Positions 57,528 to 64,000 of a stretch of 64,000 nucleotides of DNA are shown one piece after another. The notes under the pieces were generated by a model, which saw only the letters and a program-made list of their open reading frames with translations, was not told the origin of the DNA and did not search any database. The translations under genes and the position numbers were made by a program. Positions within the stretch are counted from its first letter, which is position 1, and every line of letters starts with the position of its first letter. This DNA is from Trebonia sp963734665 (GTDB taxonomy: Bacteria > Actinomycetota > Actinomycetes > Streptosporangiales > Streptosporangiaceae). The stretch is from the NCBI GenBank assembly GCA_963734665.1, contig CAVTIR010000008.1, positions 1 through 64,000 of the forward strand, read 5' to 3'.

Positions 57528-58403
57528 TCACTCAACGATCTTAGAGATCGGAATCTCCAGGATGTCGTGCGCACCCGCCGCCTTAAGTGCGGGGATCAGC
57601 GTGTTGACGCCGCGCTTGGGGACCACGGTCTCGACGGCGCGCAAGCCGGTGTTGGCGAGTGCGGTCACCGTCGGTGAGGCCATCGCCGGCAGCATCGCGG
57701 TCACCGCCGCAAGCTTGTCAGCGGCCACGTTGAGCTTGAGCAGGACCTGGCCGCGTGCCTGGATGGCGCCGCGCAGCAGCAGCGCGATGTCCTCCATCGC
57801 GGCCCGCTTGTCGGGGTCGGCGTAGGCGGCGCCGCAGGCGACGAGCTCGGTGTAGCTGGTGAGCAGCGTGTCCAGGATGCGCAGCCCGTTCTTGCGCAGC
57901 GACGACCCGGTCTCGGTCAGGTCGACGATCGCGTCCACGATGTCCGGCACCTTGGCCTCGGTCGCCCCGTAGGACGGGACGACCATCGCCTTGATGCCGT
58001 GCTGAGAAAGGAACCGCTCGGTCAGGGACGGGAACTCCGTCGAGATCCTGATCCCCTCAGGCAAGTCGGCGACCGACTGCCACGGTGCGGTGTCTGCGAC
58101 CGCGAGAACGACCCGGACCGGGTTGGAGGTCTGCTTGGAGTACTTGAGCTCGCCGAGCGAGACGACGTCCGCCTGCGTTTCTGTGATCCAGTCGCGGCCG
58201 GTGATGCCGATGTCGAACAGGCCGCTCTCCAGGTAGGAGGGGATCTCCTGGGGGCGCAGGAACCGTACCCTGTCGATCCTCGGGTCGTCGATCGAGGCGT
58301 GGTAGTCGCGGTCCGACGCCCGCCGCACGGTCAGGTCCGCGGCGTCGAAGAGGTCGAGGGTGGCTTTTTCGAGCGAGCCCTTAGGCAGTACCAGAGAGAG
58401 CAT
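57528..58403 (-). CDS. hisG: ATP phosphoribosyltransferase, long form
   Basis: First step of histidine synthesis, feedback-inhibited by histidine. Periplasmic-binding-like catalytic domains: LSLVLPKGSLEKATLDLF, RPQEIPSYLESGLFDIGITG, GATEAKVPDIVDAIVDLTETG. A C-terminal ACT-like regulatory domain (about 215-291) makes this the long form that needs no HisZ. 291 aa. ATG at 58401-58403 with AAGGA upstream. The usual upstream partner hisE is missing; the 230-bp gap holds repeats. Confidence 0.95.
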   Translation of the reverse strand: MLSLVLPKGSLEKATLDLFDAADLTVRRASDRDYHASIDDPRIDRVRFLRPQEIPSYLESGLFDIGITGRDWITETQADVVSLGELKYSKQTSNPVRVVLAVADTAPWQSVADLPEGIRISTEFPSLTERFLSQHGIKAMVVPSYGATEAKVPDIVDAIVDLTETGSSLRKNGLRILDTLLTSYTELVACGAAYADPDKRAAMEDIALLLRGAIQARGQVLLKLNVAADKLAAVTAMLPAMASPTVTALANTGLRAVETVVPKRGVNTLIPALKAAGAHDILEIPISKIVE

Positions 58404-58489
58404 GAGGAAGTCCTTTTTATCCCGAATGTGAGCTTGGTTCCAGGCATAGCGCGCGCCTGATAAAGTCTCGCTTTTCCCAGCGGGCGCGC

Positions 58490-58565
58490 GCATCGGGGGG
58501 CGTCCCCCCGGGCGATAACGGCGGGATGCCGGGCCGTCCCCCGGGCGATAACAGCGCCACATCCC
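58490..58565 (+). repeat. Tandem G/C-rich repeat where hisE is expected
   Basis: CGTCCCCCCGGGCGATAAC (58504-58522) and CGTCCCCCGGGCGATAAC (58537-58554) are direct copies 33 bp apart. CCCCC/GGGGG runs allow hairpins. The second copy continues GATAACAGCG, touching the GATAACAG motif seen elsewhere. Confidence 0.75.
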
Positions 58566-58633
58566 TAGGCCGCGCGGGCGCACGCAGGCATGGTCATCAC
58601 ACTGGCCAGTGAAACACAGGGAATGTGGCGCCG

Positions 58634-59140
58634 CTAATGTCGCGCGTTCTCGCTCTTCGGCAGGTCTCCGCAGCGGAGGGAACGGAGCAGGATGGCGGTG
58701 TCAAGCGCGGCCACGGCTGCCTCCCATCCCTTGTCCTCGCTGCTGTCAGGAAGCCCGCTGCGATCGCGGGCCTGCTCAATCGTGTTACAGGTTAGCACGC
58801 CGTTGCCGACCGGCGTGCCGGAGTCGAGCGCGACGCGGGTCAGCCCGGCGGTCACCGCGTCGCAGACGTACTCGAAGTGCGGGGTCCCGCCGCGGATGAC
58901 CACGCCGAGGCAGACCACGGCGTCGTAGTGCCTGGCCAGCTCCTGGGCCACGACCGGGAGCTCGACCCCGCCGGCGACCCGCACCACGAGCGGGTCGGTC
59001 ACGCCGCACGCCTTGGCCGCCGCCGTGGCGCGGTCCACGAGTGAGTCGGTGATCTCGGCGTGCCACCGGGTGGCGGCGATGGCCAGCGTCAGGCCAACAG
59101 CGTCAACGGTCCCGAGCTCGGGCCGTCCTTGTCCGCTCAT
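58634..59140 (-). CDS. ribH: 6,7-Dimethyl-8-ribityllumazine synthase
   Basis: Makes lumazine from DHBP and ribitylaminouracil. Family blocks: LAIAATRWHAEITDSLVDRA, VRVAGGVELPVVAQELA, VVCLGVVIRGGTPHFEYVCDAV with the catalytic His region, and PVGNGVLTCNTIEQARDRSG. 168 aa. ATG at 59138-59140 with GGAAG upstream. Lies 70 bp after ribBA. Confidence 0.96.
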   Translation of the reverse strand: MSGQGRPELGTVDAVGLTLAIAATRWHAEITDSLVDRATAAAKACGVTDPLVVRVAGGVELPVVAQELARHYDAVVCLGVVIRGGTPHFEYVCDAVTAGLTRVALDSGTPVGNGVLTCNTIEQARDRSGLPDSSEDKGWEAAVAALDTAILLRSLRCGDLPKSENARH

Positions 59141-59210
59141 GCGCGCTTCCCTCTCCGCGAGCCGGTCATCGTCTCCTCCTGTGAGTGTAGTAACGGGGCG
59201 GCGCGAGCCG

Positions 59211-60587
59211 TCAGGAGAGCTCCGCCGTTGGCAGCTGTTGTTCTTCCAGGGTTTCTAGCTGGTGGCCGAGGCGGTCGCGCTTGGTGGTGAGGTAGCGGAG
59301 GTTGTGCGCCGTGGTCACCGGGGGCAGCGGGATGCGGGTGACGCCGAAGCCGTGGGCGGCGAGCGCGTCGACCTTCGCCGGGTTGTTGGTGAGCAGCCGG
59401 ACGGAGCGGACGTGCAGGTCGTCGAGGAGCTGGGCGGCGACCGAGTACTCGCGGGCGTCCACCGGCAGGCCGAGCCTGAGGTTCGCGTCCACGGTGTCCA
59501 CGCCGGCGTCCTGCAGCTCGTAGGCCTGGAGCTTGGACAGCAGGCCGATGCCCCGGCCCTCGTGGCCCCGCAGGTAGAGCACGACGCCCCGGCCACGCTC
59601 AGCGATCTTGGCCATGGCGGCGTCGAGCTGGGCGCCGCAGTCGCAGCGCTGTGAGCCGAACACGTCGCCGGTCAGGCACTCGGAGTGGACGCGGACCAGG
59701 ACGTCCTCGCCCGCCTCTGCCGCTTCGGTGCCGGCGTCGATGTCGCCGAGGACGAGGGCGAGGTGCTCGGCGCCATCGACGTCGGAGCGGTAGCCGTAGG
59801 CGCGCCAGTCACCGTAGGCGTTCGGGAGCACGGTCTCAGCGACGCGGGTGACCAGGCGCTCGGTACGGCGGCGGTGCTCGATGAGCTGCTCGATGGAGAT
59901 CAACGCGAGGCCGTGGGAGTCCGCGAACTCGCGCAGCGCGGGCAGGCGCATCATCGTGCCGTCGTCGTGGACGATCTCGGCGAGGACACCGACGGGCGGC
60001 AGTCCGGCCAGGGTGGTCAGGTCGACCGCGGCCTCCGTGTGGCCGGGGCGGACGAGGACGCCACCCTCCCGGTAGCGCAGCGGGAAGACGTGGCCCGGCT
60101 TGACGAAGTCCCCGGCGGTGGCGTCCGGGTCGGTTAGCTTCGTGAGCGTGGTGGTGCGATCGGCGGCGGAGATGCCGGTTGTGACGCCGTGTGCCGCGTC
60201 GATGGTGACGGTGAAGGCGGTGCGCATGCGCTCGGTGTTCTGCGTGGTCATCAGCGGCAACTGGAGGCGGTCCAGGTCCTCGCCGCGCATGGGCGCGCAG
60301 ATGACGCCGCTGGTATAGCGGACCATGAAGGCAAGCAGTTCCGGGGTGGCCTTGGCCGCGGCGAGGATGATGTCACCCTCGTTCTCCCGGTTGGCGTCGT
60401 CGACCACGACGACCGGGCGGCCGTCCGCGATGTCCTTGATGGCGCGCGCGACGTCGTCAAGCGGGATCGCGGCAGAGAGTTGGGCTTGCATGTTCCGCAT
60501 AATGTGCTCGTCGTCCGTTACTTGGGCTGATAGAAAATCCTGCGTGGTCAGCGCTGCGCGCGGGCAGTGCGTGGCTTCGGCGGTCAC
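59211..60587 (-). CDS. ribBA: Bifunctional DHBP synthase / GTP cyclohydrolase II
   Basis: N-terminal RibB: GRPVVVVDDANRENEGDII, YTSGVICAPM, TVTIDAAHGVTTGISAADR, KPGHVFPLRYREGGVLVRPG and GHTEAAVDL. C-terminal RibA: VRVHSECLTGDVFGSQRCDCG with zinc Cys residues, YLRGHEGRGIGLLSKL, YSVAAQLLDDLHVRSVRLLTNNP (split: YSVAAQLLDDLH, VRSVRLLTNNP). 458 aa, about 30 longer at the N-terminus than necessary; an internal ATG is possible. GTG start overlaps the ribE stop. Confidence 0.96.
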   Translation of the reverse strand: MTAEATHCPRAALTTQDFLSAQVTDDEHIMRNMQAQLSAAIPLDDVARAIKDIADGRPVVVVDDANRENEGDIILAAAKATPELLAFMVRYTSGVICAPMRGEDLDRLQLPLMTTQNTERMRTAFTVTIDAAHGVTTGISAADRTTTLTKLTDPDATAGDFVKPGHVFPLRYREGGVLVRPGHTEAAVDLTTLAGLPPVGVLAEIVHDDGTMMRLPALREFADSHGLALISIEQLIEHRRRTERLVTRVAETVLPNAYGDWRAYGYRSDVDGAEHLALVLGDIDAGTEAAEAGEDVLVRVHSECLTGDVFGSQRCDCGAQLDAAMAKIAERGRGVVLYLRGHEGRGIGLLSKLQAYELQDAGVDTVDANLRLGLPVDAREYSVAAQLLDDLHVRSVRLLTNNPAKVDALAAHGFGVTRIPLPPVTTAHNLRYLTTKRDRLGHQLETLEEQQLPTAELS

Positions 60588-61228
60588 CTGGTGCCTCCTA
60601 TGAGCTTTTCCACGTACTTGGCGATGACGTCGACCTCGAGGTTGACCTCGGCGCCTGGCTGCTTCGCGCCGAGGGTCGTGCGCCTGAGCGTCTCGGGGAT
60701 GAGGCTGACCTCGAACCAGTTGCCCTCGACGGCGGAAACCGTGAGGCTGACACCGTCGACGGTGATGGAGCCCTTGTGCACGACGTACCTAGACAGGTCT
60801 GCCGGGAGGCTGATCCTGACGACTTCCCACTGTTCCTGGGGGTCCCGGCGCACGATCGTTGCCGCGCCGTCCACGTGGCCCTGGACCAGGTGGCCGCCGA
60901 GGCGGTCCGCCAGGCGTACGGAGCGCTCGAGGTTGACCTTGGTCCCCGGGGCGACGGACTTGAGGCTGGACCGCGCGAGGGTCTCCCCCATGATGTCGGC
61001 GGCGAAGCCAAGCGGGGTGGGCGAAGGCGGCTGCGGGGTCGTGCCCGCAGGCGTGGGGCGGGAGGTGATGAGAGCGGTGACGGTCAGGCAGACGCCGCTC
61101 ACGCAGATCGAGTCGCCGGGGCGGGCGTCTTGCGTCACCACCGTGCTGCGGACATGGATACGGGCGAAATCGCCGAGGTGCTCGACCGCCTCGACCTCGC
61201 CGAGGTCCTCCACGATGCCGGTGAACAA
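60584..61228 (-). CDS. ribE: Riboflavin synthase alpha chain
   Basis: Dismutates two lumazines to riboflavin. Two homologous lumazine-binding barrels: FTGIVEDLGEVEAVEHLG, DSICVSGVCLTVTAL, and GGHLVQGHVDGAATIV, GSITVDGVSLTVSAVEGNWF. An extra Pro/Thr-rich loop (about 56-72) is inserted in the first barrel. 214 aa from TTG at 61226-61228 with GGAGG upstream. ribD, often first in this operon, is absent from the window. Confidence 0.95.
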   Translation of the reverse strand: MFTGIVEDLGEVEAVEHLGDFARIHVRSTVVTQDARPGDSICVSGVCLTVTALITSRPTPAGTTPQPPSPTPLGFAADIMGETLARSSLKSVAPGTKVNLERSVRLADRLGGHLVQGHVDGAATIVRRDPQEQWEVVRISLPADLSRYVVHKGSITVDGVSLTVSAVEGNWFEVSLIPETLRRTTLGAKQPGAEVNLEVDVIAKYVEKLIGGTR

Positions 61229-61341
61229 CCGCGTCCTCCTCCGGTCTGGCTCCGGGGGACGCGACTGCTGGCCACATACAGCCGTGCCCGCAACGCGGCA
61301 ATGCCGCCGGACACGGCCGGCGACGGCCGGCCGCGCGCGCT

Positions 61342-61464
61342 GCCTCCCATCCGGACTTTAACCGTCGGTCCCGGAGTTCCACCGGGTCAGCCAGCCGCAC
61401 ATTGCGGCCGGGTCGCGGACTGTCACCGCCGGTTCGGACTTTCACCGACCCCGGAGCACGCTCT
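61342..61464 (-). promoter_or_regulatory. FMN riboswitch (RFN element)
   Basis: On the minus strand the conserved blocks appear in order: GTGCTCCGGGGTCGGTGAAA, GTCCGAACCGGCGGTGACAG, TCCGCGACCC, a variable arm, then GGTGGAACTCCGGGACCGAC and GGTTAAAGTCCGGATGGGAG. The closing stem and all six-helix junction sequences are recognisable. It lies 114 bp upstream of ribE. The G/C-rich stretch 61290-61340 may sequester the ribosome site, so control is probably at translation. Confidence 0.95.
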
Positions 61465-61542
61465 CTTCCACGAACTAGTGTGCCACACGAGATATTCCGG
61501 GCTGTACCCCCCGCGGGGGGACGATCCTCCTGCACTGTGCCA

Positions 61543-61638
61543 CCTGCGGGGGGACGACCCCCCTGCACCCCCCGATTATGGGGGGCTGCGCGCCCCCCAT
61601 ACCCCCGCGGTGGGGACGGCGCAAAAACCGCGCCGCCT
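61543..61638 (-). repeat. G-rich multi-hairpin element, copy 3 (upstream of the FMN riboswitch)
   Basis: Read on the minus strand: GGCGGCGCGGTTTTTGCGCC, GTCCCCACCGCGGGGGTATG, GGGGGCGCGCAGCCCCCCAT, AATCGGGGGGTGCAGGGGGG, TCGTCCCCCCGCAGG. Near-identical block order to 2941-3040 and 18752-18848. A further partial hairpin (61506-61530) lies closer to the riboswitch. Confidence 0.85.
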
Positions 61639-61639
61639 C

Positions 61640-61805
61640 ACACTGTGGCTGAGGTTACGGCCTTGTGGTTGCGGTTAGAAGGCAGCCCACAACCCGGGCC
61701 GCCTGCGGCTGCGCCACACTGTGGCTGAGGTTAAAGCCCTGTGTTGCTGCAGGGAGGCGCCGCGAAGACCGCAGCGCCTCGGCTGCGCCGCGCTGTGACT
61801 GAGGT
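61640..61805 (-). repeat. CCACAG modules, reverse orientation
   Basis: Plus-strand CTGTGGCTGAGGTTA occurs at about 61643 and 61720, and CTGTGACTGAGGTTACGG at about 61793. On the minus strand these are TAACCTCAGCCACAG, relatives of the 15-mer at 18610-18740. They fill the gap between sthA's stop and the G-rich element. Confidence 0.75.
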
Positions 61806-61813
61806 TACGGGCT

Positions 61814-63220
61814 TCAGCCGGAGAGGCGGGTGACGGCGCGCATCTTGTTCGTGGCGTCCAGGGCGGCGACCTTGTAGGACTCGGCGAGGGTCGGGTAGTT
61901 GAACACCGCGTCCACCAGGTAATCGACCGTGCCGCCGCAGCCCATGACGGCCTGGCCGATGTGGATCAGCTCGGTAGCGCCGGTGCCGAACACGTGCACG
62001 CCGAGCAGCGTGCGGTCCTCGGGCGAGACGAGCAGCTTGAGGACGCCATAGGAGTCGCCGACGATCTGGCCCCTGGCAAGCTCCCTGTACCGCGACACGC
62101 CCACCTCGAAGGGGACGCACGCCTCGGTGAGCTCGGCCTCGGTGCGGCCCACGAAGCTGATCTCCGGGATCGAGTAGATGCCGATCGGCTGCGGGATGTG
62201 GTTGGTGCTCACCTGCTCACCGAAGGCGTGAAGCGCGGCGAGCCTGCCCTGCTCCATGCTGGTGGACGCGAGGGCCGGGAAGCCGATGACGTCGCCGACC
62301 GCGTAGATGTGCTCAACCTCGGTGCGGAAGTACTCGTCGACGGTGATCCTGCCGCGCTCGTCCGCGGTCAGGCCCGCGGCGGGCAGGTTGAGCTTGTCGG
62401 TCATGCCCTGGCGGCCCGCTGAGTACAGGACGGTGTCGGCGGGGATCTTCTTGCCGCTGCGCAGGATGGTGATCGCGCCGTCTGGATGACTCTCCACGGA
62501 GGCCACGGTCTCGCCGAAGCGGAAGGTGACCGCGAGGTCCCGCAGGTGGTACTTGAGCGCCTCGACGACTTCCTCGTCACAGAAGTCGAGCATGCGGTCC
62601 CGTTTCTCGACGACGGTGACCTTGGTGCCGAGGGCGGCGAACATGCTCGCGTACTCCATGCCGATCACGCCCGCGCCCACGACCACCATCGAGCGGGGTA
62701 CCTGGTCCAGGTGGATGATGCCGTCGGAGTCGATGATCGTCTTGTCGTCGAAGGCCACGCTTGACGGCCGGGCCGGCCTTGACCCCGTGGCGATGACGAT
62801 CTTGTCGGCGGTGACCTTGCGGGTCCGTCCCGCGCCGTCGTCGAGTTCCGCGGCGTGCGGGCCGACGAGGTAGGCGAAGCCGCCGATGATCGTGACGCGG
62901 TTGCGGGCGAGTTGGCTTCGGACGACGTCGCTCTCGCGGCTGACCACGTGCCTGGTCCGCGCGGTCAGGTCGGCGACGGTGATCTCGTCCTTGACCCGGT
63001 ACGACTGGCCGTAGATCTCCCGCTGGTCCAGGCCCGTGAGGTAGAGGATGGCCTCGCGGAGCGTCTTGGACGGGATCGTGCCCGTGTTGACGCACACGCC
63101 GCCGAGCATGTCCGGGCGCTCCACCACGGCCACCCGCCGGTCCAGTTTCGCGGCCGCGATGGCCGCCTTCTGCCCGCCCGGCCCTGAGCCGATCACGAGG
63201 AGGTCGTAGTCGTGCACCAT
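61814..63220 (-). CDS. sthA: Soluble pyridine nucleotide transhydrogenase
   Basis: FAD flavoprotein moving hydride between NADPH and NAD, keeping redox balance. FAD site LLVIGSGPGGQKAAIAAAKL; GGVCVNTGTIPSKTLREA, which has one Cys where dihydrolipoamide dehydrogenase has a Cys pair, the mark of this family; NAD(P) site VVVGAGVIGMEYASMFAALG; IYAVGDVIGFPALAS. 468 aa. ATG at 63218-63220 without a clear ribosome site. The stop abuts repeat modules. Confidence 0.95.
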   Translation of the reverse strand: MVHDYDLLVIGSGPGGQKAAIAAAKLDRRVAVVERPDMLGGVCVNTGTIPSKTLREAILYLTGLDQREIYGQSYRVKDEITVADLTARTRHVVSRESDVVRSQLARNRVTIIGGFAYLVGPHAAELDDGAGRTRKVTADKIVIATGSRPARPSSVAFDDKTIIDSDGIIHLDQVPRSMVVVGAGVIGMEYASMFAALGTKVTVVEKRDRMLDFCDEEVVEALKYHLRDLAVTFRFGETVASVESHPDGAITILRSGKKIPADTVLYSAGRQGMTDKLNLPAAGLTADERGRITVDEYFRTEVEHIYAVGDVIGFPALASTSMEQGRLAALHAFGEQVSTNHIPQPIGIYSIPEISFVGRTEAELTEACVPFEVGVSRYRELARGQIVGDSYGVLKLLVSPEDRTLLGVHVFGTGATELIHIGQAVMGCGGTVDYLVDAVFNYPTLAESYKVAALDATNKMRAVTRLSG

Positions 63221-63497
63221 TCAATTTTGCCGGTTGCGAGGGAGAAACTGAAGCGCCATAACGTAGCGTTCACGGTTTATGTCCCCGGGGGACGACCCCC
63301 CGTACCCTCCGATGTCTGTGCCGCCGGGCCTGATCGCAAAAAACGTGACTTTATCAGCCCGCCGGCAAGACTAAAAGCTGCGGATTGCACCTCGTTCCCT
63401 AACCGCCTGGGCACCCGCGGTAAAACTCGGGTGTGCGTGAAACCGTGTGCGGGCGTGCGGCCGTCTAAGAGGTGTCCCGCAGAAACGAGGCACTGAG
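63221..63497. other. 277-bp divergent gap with a G-rich hairpin fragment
   Basis: CCCCGGGGGACGACCCCCC at 63283-63301 is, on the minus strand, GGGGGGTCGTCCCCCGGGG, the terminal hairpin of the G-rich element family, again in the sense direction of the downstream gene (sthA). No gene seen. Confidence 0.6.
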
Positions 63498-64000
63498 ATG
63501 AGCACGCTGATAACACGGATCGACACGGCGGGGAAAGCCAGCCTGTTCGGGCGGCGGCCCTGGGCAGCGTGCGTCCCGCTGCTCGTGGCCGGAGCGCTGG
63601 CCGCCGGGTGCGGGACGGCGCACACCGGAGCGGCGTCCGATGGCGCGCCGGGCCACGCGACCGTGCCGGCCGCGCCGTCGGCGTCGGCCACCCCCGTGCC
63701 GACGGTGAGCGGTGGGCGCTTCGCGGCGGGTGGGGTCGCCTGCGTGGGCTGGCCGACGGGCGCGACGAGCGCGGCCCTGCCGGCGTCCTTCGTTCCCGTG
63801 AGCGTTGAGCGGTGCGTGAACGGCGCCGAGACGGTCCCCGGCAAGGGCCTGTGGACGACCGCGACGCTCCAGCGGGCGGACGCCGGCCTCACAGGGCTGA
63901 TCAACGCCCTGCGCCAGCCCGCCGCCACGCACCGGCCAGGTACCTTCTGCCCCGCCCTGGCCGTGATACCGCCGCAGGTCGTGCTCATCAGCGCGACCGG
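63498..64000 (+). CDS. Predicted lipoprotein, 3' end outside the window
   Basis: Open from ATG at 63498 (GAGG seven bases upstream) to the end of the window, 167 codons. Signal peptide: basic SLFGRRPW, hydrophobic VPLLVAGALAAG, lipobox LAAGC with Cys at residue 38. The mature part starts with an Ala/Pro/Ser/Thr-rich spacer and contains at least three Cys (VACVGW, VERCVNG, TFCPAL). No family recognised. Its architecture is like the lipoprotein at 5-490 but the sequence is not obviously related. Confidence 0.8.
   Translation, partial: MSTLITRIDTAGKASLFGRRPWAACVPLLVAGALAAGCGTAHTGAASDGAPGHATVPAAPSASATPVPTVSGGRFAAGGVACVGWPTGATSAALPASFVPVSVERCVNGAETVPGKGLWTTATLQRADAGLTGLINALRQPAATHRPGTFCPALAVIPPQVVLISAT

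Overview
The window is high-GC actinobacterial chromosome. The evidence is the gene content: Wag31/DivIVA, SepF, two methyltransferases of the DUF574 type, an F420-type LLM oxidoreductase, DUF3040, a MoxR-DUF58-transglutaminase cluster, a long-form HisG, and frequent GTG/TTG starts. I cannot name the genus; Streptosporangiales-like actinomycetes are a fair guess. About 56 protein genes are supported. Most are housekeeping.

Layout. 1-2.5 kb: lipoprotein, RluD-type pseudouridine synthase, lspA and a DksA/TraR zinc protein, all minus. 2.5-6.7 kb: repeats, a T-box riboswitch and ileS, plus. 6.8-29.7 kb: the division and cell wall (dcw) cluster on the minus strand. Read from 29.7 kb downwards it runs mraZ-rsmH-ftsL-ftsI-murE-murF-mraY, then a 2.2-kb interruption, then ftsW-murG-murC-ftsQ-ftsZ-yggS-sepF-yggT-divIVA. 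The interruption holds repeats and an opposite-strand Cys/Met-metabolism PLP enzyme exactly where murD is normally found; murD is not in the window. pgeF (ylmD) is also absent between ftsZ and yggS.

30-38.7 kb: moxR, DUF58 and a membrane transglutaminase on plus; then DUF3040, dinB and a methyltransferase on minus; then a membrane protein on plus. 39-41 kb: pepP-efp-nusB, minus. 41-44.4 kb: two DUF574 methyltransferases and an LLM oxidoreductase. 44.5-48.3 kb: a tightly overlapping shikimate operon, aroC-aroK-aroB-aroQ plus a second shikimate kinase. 48.4-52.5 kb: an SseB-like gene and a conserved-looking hypothetical pair. 53-57.4 kb: aldose epimerase, MobA-like and XdhC-like molybdenum-enzyme accessory proteins, a toxin-antitoxin pair and a Nudix protein. 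57.5-61.5 kb: hisG, ribH, ribBA and ribE behind an FMN riboswitch; hisE is missing from its usual place between ribH and hisG. 61.8 kb to the end: sthA and a lipoprotein gene that runs off the window.

The most unusual content is not a protein system but several families of short dispersed repeats. (1) A roughly 100-bp, extremely G-rich, multi-hairpin block sits in sense orientation upstream of ileS, the PLP gene and ribE, usually joined to tandem units with a CCACAG signature. One unit also appears inside ftsQ, where it supplies the C-terminus. (2) A second family of about 90 bp has copies between murG and ftsW, near the DUF574 genes, and twice in tandem inside the SseB-like gene, where unit lengths of 93 and 123 bp keep the frame. 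(3) A 48-bp palindrome occurs twice in dcw intergenic blocks. (4) A short motif, KGATAACAGYAASAA, occurs five times in the same orientation, three times overlapping or abutting a stop codon. Places where expected genes are missing (murD, hisE) hold such repeats. Three regulatory RNAs or operators are clear: the ileS T-box, the FMN riboswitch, and a four-repeat MraZ box upstream of mraZ. Three genes look leaderless (TANNNT, 7 bases, ATG).
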